Positions 35,601-46,989 of a stretch of DNA of 64,000 nucleotides are shown piece after piece (positions within the stretch are counted from its first letter, which is position 1; each line of letters opens with the position of its first letter). Both the position numbers and the translations under genes were made by a program. The notes beneath the pieces are model-generated. The model was not told the origin of the DNA, made no database searches, and worked only from the letters and a program-made list of their open reading frames with translations. The stretch is from Buddleja alternifolia (Eukaryota; Streptophyta; Magnoliopsida; Lamiales; Scrophulariaceae). Where the stretch lies: NCBI GenBank assembly GCA_019426215.1, contig CM033396.1, forward strand, positions 35,454,503-35,518,502. The letters run 5' to 3'.

Positions 35601-37022
35601 ACAAGTGCCTCAGGCTCCTGAACTTCTTCGTCGGGTTCTAAATCGATAAAAGAAGTTATTGGATCAGCACGAATAGGGATATTTAGTTCTTCAAGCGTGT
35701 TGAGAACATAATGAATATCTGCTTCACTTGGCGCTGAAAGAATTTGTTTTGTTTTAATCCTAGCGTTAGAGACTTAGGAAACTAACGAGGAAAGGAAAGA
35801 CTAATTTGCTTAGCAAATACTTACCCTGAACATTGGGAAGCCTTTCAGATGGAGAAACGTCTTGAGGATCTGAGCTGATTTCGGGAACAGCGTCAGAGAC
35901 GGAAGCACTCGCTGACTCTCTAAGCGCTGGATTTGTGGGAGCGCTAGAAGATACTGCGGGAGTGGGAGTAAGAGTACGCCTTTGTGCAAGCGGTACTTCT
36001 TCTTCCACTGCTGTCTCTTTTTCCTCAGGAACGGAAAAGAAAAACGCTGGAGGAGGAGAAGGAGACTTAGGCGAGGGAGAAGGAGAAGGGATATTTTGTT
36101 TCTTTTTGGGTTCCGGCTTCTTCTTCTTTAGTTCAGGCTTTTGCTTCTTTGCGGGCTTGGATGGCTCAGCGACTTTGAGAATGAGCTTTCTCTTAGGTCG
36201 CTTGACCACCACTTCTTCTTCTGATGATGATGATGACGAGGACGCTTGATCTTCATCATCACTGCGAACAACACGCTGATCTTTTGGAACCGCTGCTCCG
36301 CCAGGTTTCCGTAGGTTAAGAAGCTCGCTTATCATTTTCTTGCCATAAAACTTGGTCGCTGGGATCTTTTTCCCAGACGCTTGCGTATATCCGCTAGAGC
36401 AGAGAATACGACTTAGCAAAATCCCGTAAGGCTTGGGATTAACGGACTTAGCCATCGCTGCTTTGAAGCGATTGAACACGTAAAGAGACCAGTTAATTTT
36501 TAACTTAGTCAGGATGGCAACCACGAACGTCCCTTTTCTGCATTCAATAATCTTTGAACATATGTCAGCGAGGATGACATATTCGCCTTTCATATCGTTC
36601 TTCTTGAAGTTGGGCTCATAGGCGTCGTGAACATCTTCTTTCTTTATCACGTCCCATACTTTGGTAGCATCGCCGAGATTTACACTTTCTACCTCAATGC
36701 CAGTATTAGGAAGACCAAGTAATGAAGAAATTAGAGAAGGAGTGAGGATAAAGGTCTCTTTTGCAGAAGGGAAGACGCAGGATATGGAGTTTCCGTCTGC
36801 AGAAATTTGACCATTGTAGAAAAAGTGGAGAGATTCTTCTTCAAAATAGTTGAATGTAGTAGTAAGCATGTCTTTCAAACCAGATTCTTGAACAAGTGGA
36901 AGAATTGTTCGAAGAGGGAAGTTCTGGTTATCATAGAGATAGTCCCAGTTAACCAAAAATCCGGCGTTAACTGTAACTGGTTTTGTTACTTTCTTGGAAG
37001 ATTTTGAAACTTTGGGTGCCAT
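32698..37022 (-). CDS. Third, spliced ORF of Sire-like Copia (env-position protein)
   Basis: Downstream of pol, where Sire-type elements carry an env-like or accessory frame. Three exons are inferred: 37022-35825, 35733-35554 and 35471-32698. Introns of 91 nt (GTAAGT..TTTCAG) and 82 nt (GTAAGC..TTTCAG) have consensus ends. Exon lengths 1198, 180 and 2774 sum to 4152, so the phase is kept and the product is 1,383 residues. The first part (residues 1-240) is globular with LLGLPNTG and KGTFVVAILTKLKINW. A lysine-rich, serine-rich low-complexity linker follows (about 260-400), and a predicted coiled coil lies near the end (VRLLRRDVADLKLSLDEV). No signal peptide or membrane helix is evident, so a true envelope is unlikely. 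Unspliced RNA would give 418 residues only. Function unknown. Confidence 0.85.
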
Positions 37023-37854
37023 TGCTGAAAGTTGAAGCTTTTGGAGAAAATTGAGAGATTTTTGCCTTTGGAGAGAAAAGGCTTTAACAGTAGGAGAGAT
37101 TGGAAGTGATAAAGGTTTTCTGTAAAAATCTTGGGGAGTTTAAATAGAAGGTGAAAGTAACTCCTCAATTGACAGATGAATGACACGTGTTCAGAGGTTA
37201 ATGACAAAAGGAATCTGAACCGTGTACATTTAAATTCGGATGTCAAAAAGTGTGGTAAAGTAGGGTACTATAACATTTTTCGGATCCGCGGTTAATTTGA
37301 AACGGTTTGAAAAAATTTGAAATTTTCAGCGTGATGTGCACGCGCCTGATAGTGTACTGACACTTACTCAGACTCATGCAATCACTGAACCGCCTCGGTT
37401 TAGATATGAATCATAACCGTCAGTTTGATTTGATAGGCACGTGTGGGTAGTTGTCAAATCTGATCTTTTGGTCTTATCCACACGTTATTTTTAGCAATGA
37501 AAACTATGCATGAATTTTTGAAATTGAGTTACTTAGAGTTAAAGTGGGAATCCTTTCAACGCTGAAGTCTTTTCATAAAATATTTCAATAAGTGAATCAA
37601 TCGCTTGGATTTATGAGAGACAACATTATTAGAGACTGATTTTGTCATGCATAATAGATAAGAGCTAGTGATCAATGCTTTAAGATTTTGAAAGTCATTT
37701 TTGATCACAGTCGCTTGATACATTGAAGTAAGTACAATTTTAGAGTTCCCCCTAAAGTTGATGACTCATTTCAAATTTTGATAAATGCTTTAGACACAAA
37801 CAAAAAGAGGATTCCCCTTAAATTATATGCCTATTAAATATGATGCTTTATGCT

Positions 37855-40800
37855 TTAAGCGTTTAAATCGATCATACCTAATTCATTTCTCAAAGTGAGA
37901 AAGCGTTGTTCGTTGAGCGCTTTTGTGAAGATATCTGCCAGTTGTTTGTCAGTTCCAATAAAGTGCATGGAGATATCTTTCTTTTGAACATGGTCACGCA
38001 AGAAATGGTATCTAATGTCAATGTGTTTGGTTCGAGAATGAAGAACAGGATTTTGGGTCATAGCTAAAGCACTTTGGTTATCACAATGGATTGGGGTAGG
38101 ACCTAGGATTATTCCATAATCTCTAAGTTGTTGCCTCATCCAAAGGATTTGTGCACAACAGCTTCCAGCGGCTACATATTCTGCCTCAGCGGTAGAAGTC
38201 GCTATGGATTGTTGTTTCTTACTATGCCATGAAACTAGTCGATCACCTAGAAATTGACATGTACCACTAGTACTTTTTCTATCTATTTTGCATCCTGCAA
38301 AATCTGCATCTGAATAACCAATTAGTTCAAAAGAAGAATCCTGTGAATACCATAAGCCCACATTTTGTGTGCCTTTTAGGTACTTAAGGATCTTCTTGGT
38401 AGCAATTAAGTGTGATTCTTTAGGATCAGATTGAAAACGTGCACACATGCATACTGAAAACATAATATCAGGTCTACTAGCGGTAAGATAAAGAAGTGAT
38501 CCAATAATACCCCTATAGTTAGTGATATCAATTTTCTTCCCACTTTCATCTTTATCTAACTTAAGCGTCTGGCTCATTGGAATTTTTGAAGATGATGCAT
38601 TTTCCATACCAAATTTCTTAATCATATCTCTAGTATATTTAGCTTGGTTTATAAATATTCCATTAGGGAGTTGCTTAACTTGTAATCCTAAGAAGAAAGT
38701 TAATTCACCCATCATGCTCATTTCAAATTGATCTTGCATCATTTTCGAAAATTTCTCACACAGTCGCTTATTAGTAGAACCAAATATAATATCATCAACA
38801 TAGATTTGGACTAAGAGAATATCTTTATTATGGGTAATTTTAAATAACGTTGTGTCAACGCTGCCTTTTGAAAAGCCTTTACCTATAAGGAAGATAGAGA
38901 GAGTGTCATACCATGCTCTTGGTGCTTGTTTAAGGCCATAGAGTGCCTTATCCAGCTTGTAGACCATACTTTTGCCATGGTTGTTGATGAATCCTGGTGG
39001 TTGCTCCACATAGACTTCTTCTTGGAGTTTACCATTCAAGAATGCACTCTTCACGTCCATTTGGTATACTGTGAACTTGTTGAATGCGGCAAACGCTAGG
39101 AACATCCTAATTGCTTCAAGACGGGCTACTGGGGCATACGTTTCATCAAAGTCAATACCCTCTTCTTGACAATAACCCTGAGCGACTAATCTAGCTTTGT
39201 TTCTTATAACAATGCCATCTTCATCCATTTTGTTCCTAAAAACCCATCTTGTTCCAATAATTCCTTGGTGAGTTGGTCTTGGTACTAGCGTCCAAACCTT
39301 ACTTCTTTCAAATTGGTTAAGCTCTTCTTGCATTGCTTCTACCCAACTTGAATCATTAAGCGCTTCATCCACTTTCTTTGGTTCCATTTGAGATAGGAAA
39401 CTTGCGAACATGGCCTCATTAAATGTAGCGGACCTAGTTCTAACAGGTGCTTCAATATCTCCAATTACTAGCTCTGGTGGATGATCTCTAAGCCATTTAC
39501 GGTCTGGTTGGAAAGGGTTAAGAGACTCTTGGTTGTTAATCGCTTGATTCTCATTTGTCTCTTGCGTAGACGCTGCATCATTCACAGTTCTAATCTGCTC
39601 TTGATGATCATTCTCTTCATGATCATCAGCGATTCTGACATTATCATTTTTGTTAACCTCACGAGCATCCTTTGGAGGAAGTACATAAATCCCATCATCC
39701 TCGTCATCACTATCATCCCTAAGGTTGATTTGCGATGCTTGTTGGGAGAGATCTTTAATTCCTACATCATCAGGATTAACCTTACTCGGTTCTTGGTTAG
39801 CATCATCAAACACAACATGAATGGATTCTTCAACCTTTGATTTGATCTTATTTAAGATGCGAAAACTCTTTCCATTCTTGGCATAGCCTAGAAAGATTCC
39901 CTCATCTGCTTTAGGATCAAATGTCTTTAGGCTGTGAGATCCATTGTTATGAATGAAACATTTTGAACCAAATACATGAAAGTATGAAACGTTAGGCTTA
40001 CGTCCCTTCCACAACTCATATGGGGTCTTCTCATGTTGCTTGTTAATCATACACCGGTTCTGAGTGTAGCAAGCGGTGTTGATGGCTTCTGCCCAAAACC
40101 TTTGAGGCAGCTTGGACTCTGCTAACATCGTCCTTGCGGCTTCTTTAAGCGTTCTGTTCCGTCGCTCAGCAACTCCATTCTGTTGAGGTGTTCTAGGAGC
40201 AGAATACTCATGAAGTATTCCTAAATCTATACAAAACTTCTCAACAACTTGGTTAGTAAATTCAGTTCCTCTATCGCTCCTAATTCTTGTCACTTTTAGA
40301 TCTTTTGAATTTTGCAATTGACGAATTAGCGCTGTGAGCTTGACACTGGTTTCATCTTTGGTTGCTAGAAATTCTACCCATGTATAACGAGAGAAATCAT
40401 CAACTATTACTAGCGAGTACTTTTTGCCACTAACACTCATGATTTGAATAGGTCCAAACAAATCTAAATGCAATAGTTCAAGAACTCTAGAAGTAGATAG
40501 ACATGGTTTCTTTTTGAAAGATGACTTAACTTGTTTACCCATTTGACATGCATCACATAAGCGATTCTTTTGAAAGGAACCTTTAGGTAATCCTTCTACA
40601 AGATTTAGCGATATTAACTGAGAGATTACCTTGAAATTGAGGTGATTCATTTTTCTATGCCATAACCAACCTAATTCATTTTGACTTTTAGCAACAAAGC
40701 ATGTGGGGTTGTTATCAACTGTAGAATCCCAATCTACTAAATACACATTGTTTGTTCTTTTTCCTCTTAATTTAGTAGACTTAGTCTTAGCGTCGTTAAC

Positions 40801-41094
40801 ATAGCAGAAGTCGCTTGAAAATTTTACTTCAAAGCCTTTATCACAAAATTGACTAATGCTTAACAGGTTATGCTTAAGACCCTCAACATAATAAACATCA
40901 CTAATCATGATGTTCCCCCTATGCATGATACATATACCTTTTGTTTTACCTTTTGAGTTATCACCGAATATAACTTGAGGACCGTTGGTAGCTTGATAGT
41001 AGACTAGAAGATTCTTGGAACCAGTCATGTGTCTTGACGATCCACTATCGAAGTACCAAACTGAAGTATCGGTGCTGGCTCTAGGTACCTGCAT
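37855..41094 (-). CDS. pol: Copia pol polyprotein
   Basis: Open for 1,079 residues. Order: aspartic protease (Asp16 in [11 protein letters not shown]); integrase finger (His147 and His151, Cys180 and Cys183); integrase core with Asp211 (HLDLFG), Asp274 (RSDRGTEF) and Glu310 (NGVAERRNR); reverse transcriptase from about 600 with YVDD at 765-768; and RNase H from about 905 (DADFAG, STAEAEY). This is the Copia order. All catalytic residues are present. The ATG at 41094 is directly preceded in frame by TAA, so upstream entry by simple frameshifting is closed. See the 37-nt segment between gag and pol. Confidence 0.97.
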   Translation of the reverse strand: MQVPRASTDTSVWYFDSGSSRHMTGSKNLLVYYQATNGPQVIFGDNSKGKTKGICIMHRGNIMISDVYYVEGLKHNLLSISQFCDKGFEVKFSSDFCYVNDAKTKSTKLRGKRTNNVYLVDWDSTVDNNPTCFVAKSQNELGWLWHRKMNHLNFKVISQLISLNLVEGLPKGSFQKNRLCDACQMGKQVKSSFKKKPCLSTSRVLELLHLDLFGPIQIMSVSGKKYSLVIVDDFSRYTWVEFLATKDETSVKLTALIRQLQNSKDLKVTRIRSDRGTEFTNQVVEKFCIDLGILHEYSAPRTPQQNGVAERRNRTLKEAARTMLAESKLPQRFWAEAINTACYTQNRCMINKQHEKTPYELWKGRKPNVSYFHVFGSKCFIHNNGSHSLKTFDPKADEGIFLGYAKNGKSFRILNKIKSKVEESIHVVFDDANQEPSKVNPDDVGIKDLSQQASQINLRDDSDDEDDGIYVLPPKDAREVNKNDNVRIADDHEENDHQEQIRTVNDAASTQETNENQAINNQESLNPFQPDRKWLRDHPPELVIGDIEAPVRTRSATFNEAMFASFLSQMEPKKVDEALNDSSWVEAMQEELNQFERSKVWTLVPRPTHQGIIGTRWVFRNKMDEDGIVIRNKARLVAQGYCQEEGIDFDETYAPVARLEAIRMFLAFAAFNKFTVYQMDVKSAFLNGKLQEEVYVEQPPGFINNHGKSMVYKLDKALYGLKQAPRAWYDTLSIFLIGKGFSKGSVDTTLFKITHNKDILLVQIYVDDIIFGSTNKRLCEKFSKMMQDQFEMSMMGELTFFLGLQVKQLPNGIFINQAKYTRDMIKKFGMENASSSKIPMSQTLKLDKDESGKKIDITNYRGIIGSLLYLTASRPDIMFSVCMCARFQSDPKESHLIATKKILKYLKGTQNVGLWYSQDSSFELIGYSDADFAGCKIDRKSTSGTCQFLGDRLVSWHSKKQQSIATSTAEAEYVAAGSCCAQILWMRQQLRDYGIILGPTPIHCDNQSALAMTQNPVLHSRTKHIDIRYHFLRDHVQKKDISMHFIGTDKQLADIFTKALNEQRFLTLRNELGMIDLNA

Positions 41095-41125
41095 TTAAAG
41101 GGCAATTCTAATTCTTCTTAGGTAC
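41089..41125 (-). promoter_or_regulatory. 37-nt GT..AG segment between gag and pol
   Basis: On the minus strand it runs from GTACCTAAG to AAATGCAG and is followed by a second GTACCTAG. It contains the gag stop (TAG, 41110-41108) and the TAAATG in front of pol. Leaving it out would join gag TGG to pol GTA in the same frame. It is shorter than usual plant introns, so splicing, reinitiation of translation or a simple small duplication are all possible. Confidence 0.5.
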
Positions 41126-43342
41126 CCATGTTGTTTTGGGTCCTTCAGTGTTAGTAACCTTGGTTTGAATTAGAACTTTAGGAACCCATATTTGCCTGGT
41201 CTTCATTGTAGGAATACTGGCCTTCTTGGGTTTCACATTGTGCTGTGTGTGCTTTTTGGGTGTGTAATAATATCCTCGATTATAATAATAGTCATAATCA
41301 TAGTCATAGTCATAATCATCATAGTATTGATGATATGATTTTGACTGTCTTGAATATTGACGCTGGTAAGTCCTTGGCGCTGGCTTGGGTTTTACTTTTG
41401 GTGCTTGACGCTTAGCGCTTGATTCACAGTGATTAGACTTGTCCTTGACTTTTTGAGCATTTGGATGAGTTTGTCTTTGTGAGTCATTTGCCTTAGCCTT
41501 ACCCTTGCCTGAGTCAGCTTTGGCTTTCTCATTTGGCCTCGTACCATCGTTGCTAGGTTCACTTAGCGTTTGACTCTGTGAACTTTTCTCAACAAAGATA
41601 ACACCCTTTCCTTTGTTGTTTGTCATACCATTGGATTTATTTGGTTGTTTACCGAATTTATTGAATCCTAAACCGGACTTTTCACCAAATAATCTAGTTA
41701 CCTTAGACACATTATCCAACTTTCTAGAAGCTTTTGATAATGATGAGATAAGCTGCTCTGATTTAGCAAGTTTAGCGATCAAATCAGCTTCTCTTTTGAT
41801 TATTATATCAAGATCGCCTTTTAACTGAATAACTTCACTCTCAAGTGATTTGTTCTTCTCAATGCACCGTTTCTGAACTTGCAACTCGGCTTTGAGTATT
41901 ACTTTATCACTTTTGAGCGACAGAATAATAGCAAGATCGTTTTGATATATTTTGGCGGCCTCTTGACAATCTTTATAATATTCTTTAACTTTGTCAAGTA
42001 ATTCATCATAAGAGAGAGGATGATATAATTCATTGGTTACCTCTGGTAGCGAGTCATCAGACGCTTCATCATCTCTTGCCATGAGACAAATCAATGCTGA
42101 GTCGCTTGTAGGCTCATCATCACTACTTTCGTCTGATGATTCCAAATCCTCTTCAGGTGCGGAGAGTGGTTCAGATTCCGCTAGCAGACCTTGTTGGCGA
42201 AGGTTGCTCCTGAATTGGTTTCTATCCGCATAGTCTTGCCTTGAGGGCTTTGACACATTTGGATAAGGGCAATTTACCTGGTAGTGCCCTGGTTTCCTGC
42301 AATTATAACACAAATTAGTTTTCATCTTTTGTTCAGCAGTCAATCGCTTTGAGACTACTGGTATTGAGAGATTCTGAGTAGGGGATGGAGGCGCTTGGTA
42401 TGGAACTGGCGCTACTGGTTGAGGTGCAGAGTACACTGGCGCTTGATACTGAGGCGCTGGTGCTGGAGGGGAAGTTTGAAATGAGTTCTGTCCAATAGGA
42501 GTTCTCTTCTCGTATCGTAGAAATTTCTTGAACTTCTTTACCAATAAGGCCATTTCCTTTTCTTCATTTGACTCAACCGGTTTGACCTCGATAACCGCTT
42601 TTCCCTTATTTTTGGTGGTAGCGATTAAAGCTCCTGATTCAATCGCTGAAGTCGATGTGTCGCTGACTTCACCTAATTCGAACTCAAATGCCTTTAACTC
42701 TGAAAAGACATGCTCTGAGGTAAGTGTCTCCAATGTTTGTGATTCTCTCATAGCAACAGTCTTAATTAAATACTTGCTTGGAAGACTTCTGAAAATCTTG
42801 TTGACCATTTCCTTGTTGGTCAATTCCTTATCTAATGACGCTAACTCGGTAATGAGCAAAGTAAACCTTGCGTCTAGTTGTTCTAGCGTCTCATTGGGCT
42901 GCATTTTGAAATGCTCGAATCTTTGCATGGCTATGGAGAGCTTGTTCTCCTTCATTTGTGCTGAACCTTCACACACAATAGCCAATTTATCCCATATTTC
43001 TTTGGATGTCTTACATTGCTTTATCTTGTTGAACAATGCATCGTTATCTCCTAACGCTGAGTAAAGTGCACTTCGTCCAACATTATCTAGATTCGCTCTT
43101 TTTCGATCATCTGGCGTCCAATCTAGTTTATTTTTCTCGACATATCCATCTGGAGTGGCTTCATCGGCTCCAGGTGCTCGAGTTCTTACTTGCATGATTT
43201 TGATGGGGCCATCTGTAATAACATCACACATTTCATTATCACATGAGCATAAGTATGCGAAAGCTCTAAGTTTCCATGAATCATAATTTGATTCTACCAA
43301 TTTAGGCATTTTGTTAAAAGCCATAATGATATGTTTTGACAA
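41108..43342 (-). CDS. gag: Copia gag protein
   Basis: 744 residues. The N-terminal capsid-like part resembles UBN2/retrotrans_gag of Copia (NYDSWKLRAFAYL, then TSKEIWDKLAIVCEG, FEHFKMQPNETL and FRSLPSKY). A zinc knuckle of CX2CX4HX4C type has Cys345, Cys348, His353 and Cys358. A long heptad-like segment (about 440-560) is followed by a basic tail with a run of Asp-Tyr repeats near residue 690. The start at 43342 is 81 bases after the primer site; a second Met at residue 7 is possible. The protein forms the particle that packages element RNA. The stop TAG is 13 nt before the pol ATG, in a different frame. Confidence 0.95.
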   Translation of the reverse strand: MSKHIIMAFNKMPKLVESNYDSWKLRAFAYLCSCDNEMCDVITDGPIKIMQVRTRAPGADEATPDGYVEKNKLDWTPDDRKRANLDNVGRSALYSALGDNDALFNKIKQCKTSKEIWDKLAIVCEGSAQMKENKLSIAMQRFEHFKMQPNETLEQLDARFTLLITELASLDKELTNKEMVNKIFRSLPSKYLIKTVAMRESQTLETLTSEHVFSELKAFEFELGEVSDTSTSAIESGALIATTKNKGKAVIEVKPVESNEEKEMALLVKKFKKFLRYEKRTPIGQNSFQTSPPAPAPQYQAPVYSAPQPVAPVPYQAPPSPTQNLSIPVVSKRLTAEQKMKTNLCYNCRKPGHYQVNCPYPNVSKPSRQDYADRNQFRSNLRQQGLLAESEPLSAPEEDLESSDESSDDEPTSDSALICLMARDDEASDDSLPEVTNELYHPLSYDELLDKVKEYYKDCQEAAKIYQNDLAIILSLKSDKVILKAELQVQKRCIEKNKSLESEVIQLKGDLDIIIKREADLIAKLAKSEQLISSLSKASRKLDNVSKVTRLFGEKSGLGFNKFGKQPNKSNGMTNNKGKGVIFVEKSSQSQTLSEPSNDGTRPNEKAKADSGKGKAKANDSQRQTHPNAQKVKDKSNHCESSAKRQAPKVKPKPAPRTYQRQYSRQSKSYHQYYDDYDYDYDYDYYYNRGYYYTPKKHTQHNVKPKKASIPTMKTRQIWVPKVLIQTKVTNTEGPKTTWVPKKN

Positions 43343-43422
43343 AAAGATTTAAAGCGACTAAGTTTAGAATGGTGGATCTAAACAAGCAGTTACGCTCGGA
43401 AACGCTTAGGTTTCTATTTTAA

Positions 43423-43436
43423 CCGCTCTGATACCA
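43423..43436 (-). promoter_or_regulatory. Primer-binding site, initiator tRNA-Met
   Basis: On the minus strand TGGTATCAGAGCGG lies two bases inside the 5' LTR boundary and is complementary to the 3' end of plant initiator tRNA-Met. Confidence 0.93.
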
Positions 43437-43438
43437 CT

Positions 43439-44949
43439 TGGTGGTCCCAAGTGGCATACGAAAGGGTCTATAAGGGGGGGGGGGGGGTTGAATAGACCCT
43501 GAAGTCTTTTTCGACTTCACAAAACTTTCGTATCACTTTAGAAATTTGAACGCTTGGAAAAACTGAGCGCTTGGGTCAGACGCTTCAGAATAGTTAACTT
43601 AGACTTAGTGATTTCAGCAGTTTACCAAAATAGGGCAACGCTTAGATCGCTTAATCAGGGTTAGCACAGCGGATATAATGTTTAGCGTTCTTTTGGTTGA
43701 ATTAGTCGCTTTGCAATTTTACTTGTCTTTTTCAGAATAATATGAAGTGAATAATATAAGACAATAAAATAAATGACACAATAATTTGTAAGGTTCACTG
43801 GGTGATGTAATCCCAGCTACGTCCTTCTTCTCCTTTTTCACTTGGAGGAAATTACTATGATGATTATCAAAGGATCACACAGAAACTTCTACACAATAGT
43901 AATGGATGAAAATGATCTTGGGCTCCTTGATCACACAGACTTCAGCACCAATGAAGATCGTCTTCTTCAAGCTTCTCTCACTCAGAAATGCTGCCTGAAA
44001 GTTTTCAACAACTTTTCTCACTCAGATGAAATGTTGAGGTTTATCACTAGGGTTTTGTTTGTTTTAAAGAAGATCAAACAACTTGGAATATCTCAGTTGG
44101 AGTTTGGATTTCTTCTTTGGAAGATGTTTGAGATATTTGTGACTGTTTAAATGTAGATGGAAAGCTTGAAAAAGTTTTGGCTATGAAATCTCTTAAGCTT
44201 TTTCAGAAAGAATGTACGTAGGATTTTTGACAATAATTTCTCGTATATTCTTGATGTTATTCATTACTTTTTGATTTTCTGGAGTAAGGTATTTATAGGC
44301 AATTTCTTGGGATCTGTCCGTTGGACACATGTAGGAGCGTGCCTTTCACGTAGCGCGTGTTTGTACCTAAAATCTGACATTCCTGAAAATTCGTTGGAAC
44401 CGATTGGACGGGAGCAGCTAAAACTTTGAAAGTTCTGACAGTCTGGTCACAGGGAGGCTTGTCCAAAAGTCACAGTAGCTTATCACATTTAATGCTTTTA
44501 TCAGGCATTTAATGCAATTTGAATTTATTTCCCGTTGGAAATAAATGCCCGTTGAATGATTGCATTTAAGTCCTTTATGACTTGAGGATTTATTTCAGGT
44601 GAATCTTCTTTAAGTCGCTCGAGTGTTTGAACGCTTGATTCATGAATCCTGAACTGCGGTCTCTTAGCGTTTGACAGGCGCTAAGACGGAATCTTCATCT
44701 TCGGTTGACTTCAGACGCTGGTCTTCAACTTCTTCTCAAATAGACTCACCTAGAATTCTATTCTTAATTCAGTCGCTAAGACTTAGTCTAAAATCTATGA
44801 GGATAAAAATTACAAGCCTAAACAAAATTACAAACTCTTTAAACGCTTTATACAATGATCTATGAAAACATAAACTTACATTTTATTTGGGGTCTAACAT
44901 TGAATCCTATCTTGTCATCATCAAAACATCTAACATGAAATTCCTAACA
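43439..44949 (-). repeat. 5' LTR of Sire-like Copia
   Basis: 1,511 bp, same ends as the partner LTR. Differences to it are mostly transitions, about 16 in all, plus small changes in the G run near 43470. Confidence 0.95.
44290..44299 (-). promoter_or_regulatory. TATA box in Sire-like 5' LTR
   Basis: CCTATAAATA on the minus strand about 650 bp into the LTR. It is conserved in the partner LTR at 31795-31804 and is the likely promoter for the genomic RNA. Confidence 0.55.
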
Positions 44950-45619
44950 GTACATCATATCCATCACAGGATTTCAACATGAATGATTATGAGCCTGATC
45001 GTTTGGAGGAGATGGCAAATGTGATTGAGGAGGATTTGCGAAATTGTCCTAAAATGTTTGACAATTTGACAAGTGATTCAAAGTCACCACTGTATAGTGG
45101 TAGTAAATTCACAAGATTGAAAGCAGTTCTGAACCTATACAAGTTAAAAGCCAACAATGGGTGGAGTGATAAGAGTTTCACAGACTTACTTGGTTTATGA
45201 AAAAGCATGCTACCTGAGGATAAGGTGTTATCTAATCGTACTTATGAGGCTAAACGAATGTTAACCTCAATTGGCATGGGATATGAGAGGATACATGCCT
45301 GTCTCAATGATTGCGTATTATTTAGAATTGACTATGCATCATTGAAGGCTTGTCCAAAATGTGGCACCTCACGGTACAAGAAGAATGGATCTGCGCCTGT
45401 CAAAATCATGTGGTATTTGCCTATAATACCACGATTTAAGCGCATGTACAGTAGTAAAGAGTTAGCTAAGGACTTGACATGACATGCTGATAGAAGGCTT
45501 GGATATGACAAGATTCGACACCCCTCAGATTCTCCTCAATGGAAAAAGATTGATAATGATTTCACTGAATTTGGTGAAGAATCAAGAAACCTGCGCTTTG
45601 TATTGGCTACATATGGCAT
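44950..45619 (+). pseudogene. TNP2-type transposase, middle piece
   Basis: Continues the frame after the Copia insertion (MNDYEPDRLEEMANV, then SGSKFTRLKAVLNLYKLK, HACLNDCVLFR and CPKCGTSRYKK). Stops at 45198-45200 (TGA) and 45480-45482 (TGA, where tryptophan is usual before HAD). It ends at the solo LTR, in front of the DG motif that carries the first catalytic Asp. That position here reads ATYGI before the insertion and GMHPHG after it. Confidence 0.85.
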
Positions 45620-46989
45620 TGATAGGAGTCATTTTTACATAAGTTTTTAGGTCCTTTTAATGACAATTCAGGCCCATATATCGTTTATTTCGTGCCACTC
45701 GTGCGTTTAATATGTGTGTAAAGTGCTTTCAGGTAGTAAGCGACGATGGACGAAGAAAAGGGCAAAAAGACGACTCATTTACCCAACGCTGCTCAAGGCT
45801 TCGCACTGAGCCGCCTAGGCGCCATTTTTCTCTTGCCCAGGCACGACCCAGCAAACAACAATCAAAGCTTCGCACTTCCGCGACTAGGCGCCTGAACCGC
45901 CACGCCTAGGCACCACATAACGCGCGCCTGGGCGCTCCGGAACTTTTGCCCCAAGAAAGACACGCCACATAGGCAGCTCCTAGGCGCCGATCAACGCGCG
46001 CCCAGGCGCCGCAATAACAGAATTTTGGAACTATAAATAGGATTTTTCAATTCATTTTGTGGGTTCGGAATCTTGGGAATTGGGAGCATTTTCTGGGGTT
46101 TTGGGCCATTATCACTGATCTTGAAGAGCAAGAAGAGGATAAGAGCCAAGGATTGAAGCTACATCAAAAGATCTATTGCCATTCAACCTTATAGGGAGTT
46201 TCTTTCATTGTTCATTGCATGTGATGTTTACATTTATGTATAAGAACATGTTGAATTCTTCTATGTTGATAGTTATGGGCTAAATTCATATGGCTAGGGC
46301 CTTGTAAGAATTGATTTGTGATTTATTCGAATTATTGATAATTGTTGAATTAATTCCTTTGTTGCTATGTGTTATGAATTTGTGCTTATACTCCTTACAT
46401 GTGATTGATCACCATATGTTTTATCAATTGCCTAGCTTAGTATCTTGAGAAAGAGTTAAGTTAGGGTGCAAGAAATTCATAGCATCACCGATCAAATAGG
46501 AGTTGCCCTAGACATAGGTAAAGACTCCCGGGTGAAGTCGTTCTTCTAATCGAGTAAACTCTCGTTCCTTAATGCATGCTTAGAGGTTAGATTTCCGGGT
46601 AGACATACTTAGGAAACCACCGCTTAAGTGTAGGAGTATATTGCGAGACATCGAGTATTCTTTACCTTAGGAGTTTTCACCATAGCAACTAGGTCTAATA
46701 ATTCAACAAGAGTCTTTGAGCGAATAAGGGTCAAATCAAGTCTTGCATGTGCCTTAGTCTATCTCTCACACTTGAGTTTCAATCCGTTGCTTGTTCTTAT
46801 TTCTTTTGTTCTTTGTTTGCTTACTTGTTTTACTCTTAATTTTCGTTAATTTGTCTTTACGTTTATTCGAAAATCATAAGCTAAAAATTTAAGTCTCCGT
46901 GGTTCGACAACCCGGACTTATTTTGTCCATTTTTATTACTACACGACTAGTATACTTGCTACCAAAGCACGTTAGCTTCTAGCGTGTCA
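45620..46989 (+). mobile_element. Solo LTR, 1.37 kb
   Basis: Begins TGATAGGAGTC, ends CTAGCGTGTCA and is flanked by GGCAT (45615-45619 and 46990-46994). No internal retrotransposon sequence remains, so it is the product of LTR-LTR recombination. The long LTR with a TCCGTGGTTCGACAACCC stretch near its end suggests a Gypsy (Athila-like) origin; this is a guess. A GC-rich block with CGCCTAGGCG-type motifs lies at 45810-46010. The 65-codon frame at 45712 is not supported. Confidence 0.87.

Larger units (their letters stand above)
30947..44949 (-). mobile_element. Full-length Sire-like Copia retrotransposon
   Basis: 14,003 bp with LTRs at 30947-32454 and 43439-44949 and a 5-bp duplication GTACA (30942-30946, 44950-44954). 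On the minus strand the order is 5' LTR, tRNA-Met primer site, gag (43342-41108), pol (41094-37855), a long third reading region (37022-32698, two introns), polypurine tract and 3' LTR. Length, PR-IN-RT-RH order (Copia) and the long extra region after pol fit the Sire/Maximus lineage. All frames are open, and the LTRs differ at about 16 places by eye, so it is a recent arrival and may still be active. It splits the CACTA transposase gene. Confidence 0.95.

Noticed and set aside
32698..37022. Classical viral-type envelope protein
   Set aside because: No signal peptide, membrane helix or fusion-like segment is visible; only the position after pol is env-like.
39481..39840. 119-codon plus-strand frame inside pol
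   Set aside because: Shadow of the pol gene on the opposite strand.
42528..43064. 178-codon plus-strand frame inside gag
   Set aside because: Shadow of gag on the opposite strand.
31347..44150. 102-codon frame found twice (31347-31655 and 43842-44150)
   Set aside because: Lies antisense inside both LTRs of the Sire-like element; the identity is due to LTR duplication.
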